Origin: Bemisia tabaci
Taxonomy: Eukaryota > Arthropoda > Insecta > Hemiptera > Aleyrodidae
Assembly (NCBI RefSeq): GCF_918797505.1
Contig: NC_092796.1
Span: forward strand, 55,644,851 to 55,708,850
Direction: 5' to 3'
Length of the DNA: 64,000 bases
Below, one piece after another: positions 48,561-61,400 of this stretch (position 1 is the first letter of the stretch; each line of letters opens with the position of its first letter). The notes beneath the pieces were generated by a model. It was not told the DNA's origin and made no database searches. It was given only the letters and a program-made list of their open reading frames with translations. Both the position numbers and the translations under genes were made by a program.

Positions 48561-51094
48561 CGTCTGAAGTCAGTTTTGCAATGAAACAGAGAGGCAATAA
48601 TCAAATTCACGGGTCTTCTCAAAGAGCAGTCAAAATGTCACAGATGCCTCTGAAAATTCTAATGTTCTGCAACCTTAATGAAGAAAAGGTCCAAGAGGAT
48701 TACTATCGTCTGGTTCGACCATTATCATAGTGATTAGTGACAGTTTCGATTACAAGTTGCTTAACATAATTCTCATAAGGGCCTTCAAGATATTAAAATC
48801 TTGATATACAAGCATTGCTAAGCAAAATTATGTAATTTGAGGATATCATTATTGAAACTCAAAGTTCAATAAAATCCATATCTTCAATTGCAATAAACTG
48901 GATGATACCATATGCATCAATTTTTATTTGCAATTTCGCCATAGAACATTAACATGAATCATTCAGAAAGATAGTTTCTAATTATTTTTCCTTAAATTTA
49001 GGTAAGAGTGCAAAATGAGCAATTATGCTTTTAGAAAAACGATTTGATGGTTAAGAAGAAAACAGTCTACCTGCAAACTGACAATTTTACAGGACAAAGT
49101 AAAAACTTAGTAATTTTTGTAATTTAAAAGTTGCGCTTGCAATTTTTATTATAAATTCATTACAACATCATTACTGCGCTCCCATGCAGAATAGGAAAAA
49201 ACTAGAAACTTCAAACACTGACTAAATAATTTCATTCAAGATATATAACAGCATAGACGCTACAGGTCTGATGGTAGCTTTTTGAGTTCAGTTTAAAGAA
49301 ACTGACTCATCTAAAAATCTGATAACTACTGAATCTATCGGTTTCATAAATTTATTTATTTATTCATTTTTTATTTTAATATTTAAGATGGTTAGATTAT
49401 TAGGTGGCTGTGACGCATTCTTGGATGTACAAACACAAGTGACTAATTCTGATTCAAAAGCAAGTCTTCAGAAATCGATAAGTGAGTCTGATTACAGTCA
49501 AGTGAAATATAAGTGAAAAATATGCAAGACTTGAACTTTAGTCTACGATTTGAGGAGAGTCTGGTTGAATTTTGGGTTGCATTTCGCTAATTAAGAGCAT
49601 ACAAACTCCACCGCTTCAATTGACTTTTCTAAATTTACTGAACGGTTTTGTGACTTCACATAGTAGTTTGAACTACTTTGTAAAACTGATAGTACTTAGT
49701 TCACAGAACTGCTTTGATGAACTGAGTATCAACTTATTTTGCTCAGCACTGTGTCCAATTAAACATGAAAAACTAGTGTAACTAGTGTATAAGCTTAGAA
49801 CAAGCCCAAAATCCTCCAACTCATATATATGAAACAATAGAAATTTGAAAATAAATTCTTTACATATTTACAGTTATGTATTCTCCCTTGAAGCATGAGA
49901 ATTTGAATTCTTTTTACGAGCAGGAACAGACATAACAGCTGAGATTGGAGTGTACTACTGCAAAGAATCTTCTCATTATTCAGAAAAAAAGAAGAAAAAA
50001 CCATTAAATATTTCGAAGCAGAGGTATAAAAAACTTTCAAAACTCATGACCTTGAAAATGATTGTAAACTTTAAAAGGATGAAATTAAAAAATTAATCAA
50101 TTGCCATATAGATGAGGCTAAAACCATCTAGGATGATATTTTTGTTCAAGACAAGCAATTATGCCTTCAAAAGTGACTAGTGACTAGTATGCCAATCATG
50201 CATCATGGTAATGATTCAGTAAAGATTATTTTTTTAGCGTGAAATACAAAATATATTTTCTATTTGCTACTTCAGATAACATTCCAATTTCTTGTGACAT
50301 AGAATATTAATTTTTCTACGTTTCAAGTTTGGATTGCAATAGGTAAAATGAAAAGCGGCAAATTCTATGTTTTAGCAACGCTGGTACTCATGAGTCACTT
50401 TGTGAGAATATTACAATATTGTACTGAAAACTGAACTCTTGGATCTAAAACAACAAGGATGAAATATTGAAATTCTATGTACAGAGTAAGCAGATAAACT
50501 TAAGAAAAAAATAACAATTTCATATATTCTGAGACCTTCAAATACAGAAAAATCAGCCGAAGAGGAAACTAACTTAATAGACTAAACTACTTACAAAAAA
50601 AACATTTGTGTCGACTCTAATTTGGCAATTTAATTGCCCGACTGCTAGGCGGGTAAGAGAAAAGCGGATGACGCTCATGACACTTTCAAATAATTGATAG
50701 ATAACTTTGCTAATTCACATTACTTTGTATGTATTTAAGTTTTTGCCGGCTAAATTAATTGTGATGTTTCTCAAAAACTAATAAGGTGGCTGATTACCTT
50801 GAGATCAATAAGCAGGGACAGAACAAGTTAAGATTACATATAATTTATGCTGCTTTTCATGGAGGGTATCACAACTGAACCTCATGAGCCCTGCTTTTAG
50901 AGGCAATCTTTTTGAGACTCTGTGTACTGATGCACTCAGTTTCTTACGATAGATTTTAGAGATTGTCATAACCTGTTAAAACTTAATGCAAACTAATGTT
51001 TCTCAAAGACAACAACTGGTTTTTAAGTCTCCAAGCTCCAGTGAGAGAGGGTTTACTAACTTTCACATTCTTTTTAACATTCTTCTTTGCATCC

Positions 51095-51720
51095 GAAAGG
51101 AGGAGTATTGATAAGGGCTGTGTTTGGGCCTAACCGAGTTGAATTTTAGCAACTTCACGATTTTTTGTTCGTTAAAGGTCTATATTAACGGAACGCATCA
51201 TGATTGGGCCACTTGTGGTCTCTTTTTGGGCCTATTACTGGTCTAAATATGGTCAGAGGGCCGATTTTGGCGAAAAGTACGGATTTCTTGGCATCTGACA
51301 AACTGGCGGCAGTACTGACAGTGGCGATGATATCGACAACAGCCGGCCTTATCGGAGTTTTGAGAGCTCGCACTCAATGCATTGTTACCCTGTGTGTTGG
51401 TTTATCAGATTGCCTGGCGCAGCAGCGCATAAAATAGATGTACAAATGGCAACAGCTTATTTTCGACAGCTCCGAAAACTCTGCTCGCTATCGGCAAGAG
51501 CCCTCTTATCGTAACTTTTTCTTAACGGAACTGTTTCGGTAGCTTACTGACAACCGATAGGACAGCCCTAGCCAGCAGTAGACCCGAGAAGAGACCCAAA
51601 TACCGAATTCATGACTGATTTGTTCCGAAAAATATAGGCCTTCGATGAGCAAAAAATCACGGGGTTGAGGAAATTCAGGGTAGGCCCAAAACTGGCCTTC
51701 ATCAATATCCCTCCTTTGTT
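51095..51720. mobile_element. ~626-bp TIR element
   Basis: About 95 bp from GAAAGGAGGAGTATTGATAA (with TTTGGGCCTA and GATTTTTTGTTCGTTAAAGG) is matched in reverse complement at the right end, which has GCCTTCGATGAGCAAAAAAT and finishes ATATCCCTCCTTTGTT. The interior is less AT-rich than the surroundings. The overlapping frames at 51185-51437 are within it and do not look like transposase. Probably a non-autonomous DNA transposon in the Fsn-PCIF1 gap. Confidence 0.7.
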
Positions 51721-52237
51721 AGACAAACACTCAAATTCAACAAAAAATTAGGGTATCATTCGTTCACTGTCTTCAACGATGACATTTCAGTACGGCATAC
51801 GTTCACATATTCAGGCATATTATACTTCTGACAGCACTAGAGATGAAATTAGCAGAAAGGAACCAAGCCACATCAGCTATTGCCAAATTTGACTGGGTAA
51901 TACAATATTTTATGAGCTAACGTTTGTGCGGATTCCTTTGAAATTTTTTAGGAATTTGCTTCAAACTATGGAGAATTTTCACTGCAATTTGCACGAAAAT
52001 CCACAGAACCATTTTCATGTAAAAAATTAAATTGGCAATTGCTGATGAGGAGCGGTGACAAAAAGAAATCGGGACACACACCATTCCTGATAGTCAATCA
52101 TATCGTCATGGACATGAGAAACAGTTTGTATCATTACAAAATTCATCTATAAATCATTTGGTCTTTTTCTGCAAATGATTTTCCTTTAAAATTGTACATA
52201 TTAACAAATTAATCTCACTGCTGTCAAGAGTGAAATA

Positions 52238-52320
52238 CAGGGTTGCTAGATTGTACAGTTAAACCTGCCTGCTTAAAGTTAACTCTTATGAAAGAAATCC
52301 TATACCATCTGGCAACCCTG
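52238..52320. mobile_element. Very short inverted-end element (83 bp)
   Basis: CAGGGTTGCTAGAT at the left is mirrored by ATCTGGCAACCCTG at the right (one mismatch). It lies just beyond the PCIF1 stop on the minus strand, so it may be part of that gene's 3'UTR. Confidence 0.6.
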
Positions 52321-52403
52321 GAATTAAATATAAAATATAAACAAGGTAATAATAAAATGATCACAGATAAAAAAAACATAGGGGTTGAGGCCTGTTGGAA
52401 TGA

Positions 52404-55400
52404 CTAGGGCGGAACTTTGTCAGGGGGTGAAATAGGGTTCGGAACAATGATGTTATTTGTTCGTTGCGGAGATAGCAGTTCTTGTCGATCGCGTTCTCGT
52501 TCCCGACCGGGTCTGAACGCTTCAAGCAATAATTCCACTCGGTCCTCTGTGGGTCCCCATCGTTGGTAGCCAGCATTGTTTTGAAGCCAAATGACAACTG
52601 TTCCATGTGAGGAGCGTACATTCATGTCAGCTCTGAAAAAGTGGTTACAGCAGTGATATTAGTGGATAAGGAGTTTCAATTTGTACGAGACTGTCCCAAA
52701 AAAGAGTATTCTTGCCAACCTGAGGATGCTGACAAGTTTGCACTTTGATAGGACTGTATATTAAAAGTCGTTTCAAAATTCCAATTTTTCCAATGAAAGA
52801 TTTTTCATAAAACTTAACATTAAAAAGGCGCTTTTTATGCATTTTGTAAAACTGAAAAGCAGAAAGAGGGGAGGTCCTGAGCCGGAAACCCATTTAAGTT
52901 GGAAAATTTGTGTTGTCTAGATCGGAAACAGCGCAGCTAGGTTTTACTGTGTTTTACTTTTCCTCCATGTATCAATGATAACAATATCGAGGTTTAATAA
53001 AATAAGGTTAAGGGAACGAAACATGGATAAAACACTTATATAAAGCAGTAAACTTACTTATTAATGATGTGTTGGAAGCCATGTCTATACTCATGTTCGA
53101 AGGCTGGGACAACTACATGTTTCCTCTTGAAATGGGAGGATTCCAGACGCGAAAGCGCTGATGGAGTAGGATCGCGCAAGTCTGGCAAGGTAACAACAAA
53201 TGACAACGGCTCACAAGAATCAGTCAACAGCCGTTCAAAATGAGATACCATGGCATCCAGAAGTTCTTCACAGTATGGGGGATTCGCTTCAAATGAGCCA
53301 CTGATTGGCTTGAAATCTAAGAGTGGCCTGAAAAAATTGAGGGTACGTTTAGCACTAATAAAAGGTCGAGGTTTTTTGTGCTAGGCTTAGGTGATATCGG
53401 TAAAAGAAACTCATTTACAGCTTGGCAATTAGAATCAATTATTTTTTTACAAGAATATGAATACTAATTTATTCTTGGACCAATTTGAAAAAGAAAAAAT
53501 GATGAAATCACCATATCGATGAGAAACCATGTATTTCCGTTAGCAATGTTGCACACTTTCCGTCGTACTTTATTTTTTAAATTGAAAAAAGTCAACGTAT
53601 TTTCTTAAGTTTAAAACTGCCTTGAATTTCTACTCTGTCAGCAGAATATTCTGTATAAAATTCAAGCTATAAAGTTGGCTTGTTCCTTTTTGAAAAAATA
53701 AAATAGGAGCCGAAATTTTGAAACACCACAATGAAGATACATTGTTTCCCACTTTGGTCATCGATCTCCTGAAAGTAAAAGATGGATACCACAGGAGGCC
53801 GGTAATAAACAGCAATAATGTTCCAAAAATCTGAAGAAAAATGAACATGATAAGGCAAGAATGACATTTAATTTGTCTCATTATCAACTAATATTCTAAG
53901 GAAAATTAAATACGTACCCTCTGGAGCCAAAATAAGAGTCTGTGTCTGCAAACGCAGAGCAATATTGTCTAAAGTAACAATTGAGAGGGGAAGCGAAACA
54001 CTCGAACGTAACGCCAAAAGTTTTATTAAGGCACTCCATGACAGTTATAGGCAGTGCTACTTGTGAATGAGGACTGTCCGCAGTCAGAGCTTTGTACCGT
54101 TTCAACAAACACCAAACTCGTGACAGAAATAGCTCGAATTTTTTGTCATCAAAACAACTAACTCTGTATAGCTGCTCCTGTGGGAAAATTTGGAAAACAA
54201 TGATTAAGAGAATGTTCAAGAGTTTTACAATCGAATGTCTTGCTTCATAAACATCTAAATAAAAATGCCATTAGTTTTCAATGTCTTGCACATCTTTTAT
54301 TTATTTATTTTTTTTTCCATTTTACGATGAAAAGATAAGCCTGAAAACTGATTTGCTCAAAGACGTGTCCACTTTCAAGCTAAAAAGGCTTAAACTGCAC
54401 CAAGAAAGGACCAACAAGTTTCATACTTTTGGCTTAAGGGCTTATCCTGGGTACAAAATAATGTATTCCATACACCAAACGTTCTTAGCTAAATTCAATT
54501 TTTTCGTTTCTAGAATTTTTTTGTTTTTGGTGTTGGGTATTTTACAAAATAGGCAATTCAACTCTCATCTTCATTGATAAGAACTATGTTGTAATGACAG
54601 AGATAGGGACAGTCTTTAGTAACCATGACACTTATAATGGTAGTCCTTAGTCACAATGACAATTGCATTGGTAATTATCAGTAACTTGACAGATGTTCAA
54701 GAATTTGAACAGTCCCTGGGACATGGGAAAAGCCAGAAATACTTCCATAAACTAACAATCTTTAGGTACACTTCACCGATGCAGTTTACGCATCTATAAA
54801 GTGCGACAAAATATTAGCTGTCTTCAGTTTTAGCATTGAACGTAAATGGAGGAATCAAGATGGTAGATCTTCTGTTGCACCCTATACCGTAAACTTACTT
54901 GACATTGACTCAGAACAACAGTAACAGGCACATAAGAACAAGAAAATCATATAAGAAGAGCAGCAAAAATGCAAAAAACGAGTTTAAAAAATTTGACTTT
55001 CACCCTTTTAAAAGTACCGATTCAAATATAGTATTTTCTTTGAGAAATACACCCAAATGTCACAAGTGAGCACTGAAAACAGCATAGATATGTAGGATCA
55101 TTTCATCTTTGAGCAGCATTTAGCGCCAAAAACATTAGGTCACCAACTCTGTGAATGCATGGTCTAACCTCCAAGGAGTTCATGTGGATAAGTTTTCCAG
55201 ATATAAAGGAATGGGTTGGATAAGTCATTTTTATTTCATGCTTTGATTTATGCAGACACCAATGATATAATGTAAAGAGAACAAACCAATTTCTGAAGGT
55301 AGATATTATTGATTGGCTGTGCATCACCATGATAGCGCAGCATTGATTGTTCCTTTTCCAGCAAGTACTCAATAGTTGGAAGCCGTGTACAAGGAATTCC

Positions 55401-58400
55401 GAACAGCACTGGATAGCACCAGACTTTTCTTCTGTTTACTTCTGGAGGTGGGACAGGTTCTAAAAAAGAAAACACAGAATATTGAAGAAGCTTGTGGTGT
55501 AGAAATGTCTGTATTACATTATTGTAGAAGTTTCATCATTATGACTGATCTTTGACCGAGAGATTCCGTTCTTTCCCTATGACGCACACAGCTCAACCCT
55601 GACAGAAAGTCATAACACATTTTCATTTTGGGTACAGTGCACCATTCAAAACACCCGGAGAAATATATGCTTTTCAAAATATCCAATCATGTTCTATGTT
55701 TCATTGGATAATTCTTAAAATTGTTATTTGAGATTTATGAAGATTAGGCTTTAGTTGCATGAAAAAGAATTTGTTTTAGTTATTTTGTCTGACTTGAATC
55801 CTCTAATTTCTTAAAAATCATACTCAAACAATGTTTGTTTTAAGCTGCAACAAAAGTAAAAAACCAAGAAAAGCCAACTAAATTTATCATTTTTGTCAAA
55901 TTGATCATACTTTTTTATTTTGGAATTAATATTTTAAAATATTCTGAACTGTCCTGGTGCCTTACGGCAATAATTTGAAAAAAAGTGGTTTAATTTTGTT
56001 ATTTATAAGCTTGGAAAAGAGCCAAACGCACAGGTTCATTATAAAGCTTGATGCATCCTAATGCTAAAATGGGATATTATTTGACTACAAGACCACTTAC
56101 CTGATATACCTTGCTCTTTGAGTATTTCCCAGTGTTTATCTTTAATTTTTTTAGCATAGTCTGCTGACAAATGATACACTTTGAGACAAATACCTTCTAC
56201 AGAACTTTTTACCGTTTCTGTTAGATGAGGCTGACACTGTGCCTGAAATTCAAACAAGAAATTATCCTGATCAATAAGAGCAGTTTAAAAGAAATATCCA
56301 TGAAAAAAACAAAAAAAAAAAAACATTTTCATAAAAAAATTACCTCATGCACACATGGATATTGTAATGATGTGCTTAAACATTTTCAGCACCCCTTGGA
56401 CTGCCTTAGAAATACCTAATTAAGGGGGCTGGCGAGTGGCCTTAAACAGAAGGGGAGGGTTAAAAAATGTGTAATACATACATTACGCTGCTTTCACAGC
56501 GCAGCCTCGCGCTCTGCGACGCCCAATCGCCATTGCCCCCTATCCTCCCAGAGATGATTAGGCAATTGGCACCTTCTGATCTCCTCTTCCACCCCTTGTT
56601 GCCAACCTTTCACAGGATGTTCACGCCGCCGCCTTTCGGGAAGAACCCAATCAAAAACCTGCTTGGGCGCCGGATCGTCTGTCATCCTTCGCACATGTCA
56701 ATACCAGACCAACTGCTTGGACCTGATATCGTGCACGATGTCCTTCTCCACACCCAATATCTCGCGCACCTTTTCATTGCAGATCTCTCCGTGATATACC
56801 AGCAGACCTCCGCCAAAAGTCCATCTCAGTTGCTCTAAGCATGTCTTCACTCCATTTTTTCAGTTGCCAGAACTCACTCCCGTAAGTTACAATACTTTTC
56901 ATGATGACATTGTAAATTGCGCGTAAAAAATGCCTAATAATTACCTAAATTACGCTTACATAATTTATGGATAGTCTTGGCCTGGCGTGCCACATCTCAT
57001 CTCAGGCCCTGGTACCAGTTTTAAGGTTCAGGTCCCATGACTGCCCCCCCCCCCCCCCCCCGGACTTACCATAGAGAAAAGAAAGGAGGTGTTTGCATCT
57101 TGAGGACTGTTTACTCTGTGATGTAGGTCCGTACAGGTACTCCAGAAAAATCCGGAATTGAAAGTATGAAAAATGGACTACATATAACATCCGATTTTTT
57201 TGCTTAAATCAACTCATGATATGATTTCAAACACTTTATACAGAGGCACTTTCTTCCATGAACTATACCATTTCCACAAAAATCGATGATAAAATAGTCC
57301 ATACCGACATACATCATCAAAAAAATCCAAGATGCCTGAAATGCAAACACCTTCTTTTTCTTTATGGGCCCATACCACCTGAAGGATGGTTTGTAATACT
57401 TAATAGGAAAATTAATAAGGCTAAGGGGAGAAGTTTATTCACATTTTTTTCACTTTTCCTTAAAAAACAAGGGTTACATATAAATTTGAAGTAGTGTGTC
57501 ACGGGCAGCACGGCGCACAGGCCCCAGTATCCTCCCCCCCCCCCCCCCCCTTATGACAGGTCTGGTCTTGGCATGTTGGTCATACTTCCGTAGACTGGTT
57601 ACAGAAAATATTCTTCTTTGTTAAATCCATATAAACTTTCTGCAGAAGCTAAAATCAAGTTCTTTCCTTTTCCACCTTGGTTATTCATTTATTTATTCAT
57701 TTTTTTATACCAATTGCTCTAAAAATCATTTGATGGAAAATAACATCCTTTTACTTATAAGATTCTTGTTAGTGTTTCCAACACAATGGCATTTTACTTG
57801 ACAAAATGCTCAGGTACGGCTGCCAAGGAAAAGAGAAAAAACTTACCTTCAAATGAGCCAATCTCTCTTGAAAATCATCATAGGTTGCTCCAACAGTTCT
57901 CCTTAGCCACTGGAATGTGTCTTCTGCATTCCATTTTATCACTTTTCGACTTTCAGAGGATGCATTCCTAAAAAAAAATAAAATAAAACTAGGTTGACTT
58001 AACAATTTTTAAAAGTGGTGGATTTACCCAAATTTCTGAACGTCAAAAAATCTGATTACGATCCCCACAAAATTATGGCGAGTCATTAATGTGATACGTT
58101 TGATTTTAGTGCCACTGTGAATACTTAGAATTATTTCTTTCAAAAAGTTAAAAACACTAAATATCGGATCGTTGCATCAACTTTTTACAGCTTTCCATGG
58201 TTTCTTGGAATTGAAAGTAGTTATGTTCTCCTCATAAACGGAAAAATCCACATGACACAACAGGAGCAGATTGATTGGCTTTGATGAAATTTTTCTCATT
58301 TACCTAGACTCGATCATTTTTTTTGCTGCCTCGGCATACTTAGAGAGCTGTTTGCGAGCATCACCAGTGAACTTTGGCCTGACGAGTTTCAAGGGTATAT

Positions 58401-61400
58401 CATTCATTATTTCTCGATACATGGACATGGAGATTTCTGGGTCACACTGGCTCGGCAGGAGCGGATCACAACCTTTATCCACTACTTTCCTCTCCAAAAG
58501 CCATCGGTTGAAAGAATCCTCCGGTGCGGTGATGGCTGCGAACAGAATACATAATTTTTAATATTTTTGTAAAATTGAAAAAATTAAAAATTAAAAAAGA
58601 AAGAGAGATGGACTAATGATGTTAATCAAAGGTAACCGAAGTGGGGGTAAGTCACTGAGGAAGGTGAAAATTTTTTAGGACAATTAGGAATTGGCACAAA
58701 CAAATTTTATTGCTGTATCTGAGAGTGCTTGGCAGGCTGCGTTTGCAGTATTTTTTATGATTTTTTTCTGTTATGGAAAATTGTAGAAAAATAGATTTTA
58801 AAGTGAGAAAATCTGCTGCCTTGTGACGTCATAAAGCAGTATTTTCCATTTAAACACATGTACTTTAGCAGAGTAGGTCATTTGGTCATATTTTTTTTAA
58901 ATAATTGTTCATTTTAGAACCAAGGATATGCTCATGCTCAGTTCGCTCGGTTGTTTCTTCTTAAACATTAAATTTACAAAATTTTAGACACCCTGCAAAT
59001 TCGCCATGGGTTGAAATTTTGTAGTTCATTAAAACATATCAAGTCAATACATTTCCATAATATGAATTTTATAATTTTCTTAGCAATATGATAGAAAAAG
59101 GATGAAATGGTTAACGGTCATTTCTTCTAAAAAAATATTTTGCCCTTCTTATTTCAGGTTTTTGTCGGGGAATAGTTCTTCAGCTTCACAGAGTACATAG
59201 AGTCGTAATGTAAGTGGGTGAGCTGGCGCCACTTTTAAGCATTTTCCAGGTCCCTAATTCCGAGACTCCTGTGTGACGCCGGGTCACTTTTTCAATACAT
59301 GATCGATTGTTTGCAATACACAGGTACCCGGCCATCCAATGTTAAACAAAGAAGATAAGAATCACCACGTATTCCAAACCGCCATTTTGGATCGAACATG
59401 TATCAAAAAAGTGACTCGAACTCGGCGCACACCGGGCTCGGAACTCGTCGAGCAGAACATGGTGCCAGCTCTCCCATTTACATTACGACTCTATGTACTC
59501 TATGTTTAGCTTCCCCCTGAATAATGATGTACTTAAAATTAGGCTTTGACACTTGATAAATGGCGCTAACAGAAGTAGTACATGGCAGATGTGTTATTAT
59601 AACAAGGGGCAATTCTGCCACATTTAAGGCGTGAATTTTGAAATAGGTAATGTGAAGTCTGATTAACTTGGAAAAACCGCCAAGTCGGAATGAACACTTG
59701 ACCGCAATGCATTTAAATTCAGTGAGGTTTCATGCAACAAAGTTTCTTAAAGCTTCTATAGAGAAAATAATTCTGAAGAGAATACTTACATTCTCGAGAC
59801 TGGCAGAGCTCCTGGTAACACATTCTCAATTTATGGACCACTGAGTATCGATAAGCCTCAATATCAGGATGTGGGTGAGGAATCATGGATGCTTGCCTCT
59901 CATAAATAATCACACCTGTTGGAATTTCTAAGTCCCATGGACCGCTGATGACAGAAAAAGTACAAAGAGGAGCTATGAGTCTCAATTGGAGATGAAAGCA
60001 AAAGTGTTTCATGTTTACCGCAGCCTAACAGATAAATTATGTTGTCTTCTAGCAGACAGAATTCAGAAAAAAGTAAAACAAAGATTCATTGATGGCACAG
60101 AAAAAATTTCATGACAGTTAAAGGCAAGCAGTATGAAATGTGGCAAACATGAAGATGGAATCACTTCTTGGGGTCAAAAGCTGATAAATACTTGTTTGGT
60201 TGCAAAGTTGCAAATCTACACTCATTTTTAGTTTTTAAAGAGAAACATAATCAGACAGTTCATCTTGAGATTTTTTTTTTAAAAAATTAAAATAAAATGT
60301 CTTTAATAAAATTGGATTTATAAAATAATAAATCAGACAGTTCATCTTGAGATTTTTTTTTAAAAATTAAAATAAAATGTCTTTAATAAATTGGATTTAT
60401 AAAATAGTACAGTGGAGTTAAGCATTATTTAACTTTCGCCATCATAACGAAAATTAAGGGAGAATCTGCTGATAGGCAAAAATCACCATTTTTTGGAAGT
60501 TGGTGAATTTGGATATTTAATTTTTCCATACGCCTTGGTTGCTTGATAGTTTCCAATTCTTAATTGCTTGCATGCCTATATTGTATGTTCTAGTGTATAT
60601 ATGCTTGAATGAGAAAAAACGTTAAAATCGTCTAGAAGTGAATTGCTATACTCACTTTACAATAAATTTTTTAGGGGCAGGACTGCCTGTGACCTCTTCG
60701 GATGCTCGTCTTTTCAAGGCAGCATTTGGTCCATTCATTTGTGGACTGGGTCCAGGACCACAGATTCCCAGAGGATCCGTAATTGGGTCAAACTGAGAAA
60801 AAAATATGCACAATTCATTATGTGCTAGAATCATCTAAGATTCGAGGTACTGAGAATAAATTTTTAAAATTTTTGAGGAAAATTATTGCCAAAATACAAT
60901 CCATGAAAAAAAGGGATAAGATCTTCTTCATGACCAAGCCTCTTATAGTAGTGAAGTGTTTTACTGATGAAGGCAATCAAAAGGCACTGAATTTGAGATA
61001 AGAGTTTACTTTGCGCTACTCAGTAACAGGTATATTCAACAATACCCATGACTGGTGCGGTCTTTGGAGGTTAGCGTGTTCATTGATGAGCGAAAATGGT
61101 CCTCATCACACTAGCTCAGCTGAGACCAGAGGAAACAAGTCTTCCTCATCCTCAAATTTGGTGCCCCAATTTACATATTTCTCATAATGCCCTGACAGAG
61201 GTGCAGAAAGTGCCAAATCTCGGCATCCTTTAACCTCAGCAAACGTAAGGCAGATATTGGGTTGTGAGGCAATTTTAAAAAGTGATGATGATTTTTTTCT
61301 CTCAATACTTTAAAGAATGGGAAATACCTAGTGCACATCTGACCGGGAAATCAGGCATTTTGCCATAAAATCGGACATTAGGCTGTACGGGAAAAACCCC

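Larger units (their letters stand above)
41194..52403. other. 11-kb intergenic region between convergent Fsn and PCIF1
   Basis: No exon with family similarity was found on either strand. The content is AT-rich with homopolymer tracts: T-rich 42229-42271, and A-runs at 44229-44255 and 44352-44390. It also holds several non-autonomous repeats, listed separately. The left part should hold the Fsn 3'UTR and the right edge the PCIF1 3'UTR. Frames of 60-77 codons here are chance or lie inside repeats (51185-51437). Confidence 0.65.

Noticed and set aside
51185..51437. Two overlapping frames of 62 and 77 codons
   Set aside because: They sit inside the ~626-bp TIR element and show no transposase or other family features.
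56467..56838. 123-codon plus-strand frame in PCIF1 intron 6
   Set aside because: It is antisense to the LINE reverse-transcriptase remnant, whose minus-strand reading shows the conserved blocks. The plus frame is a shadow.
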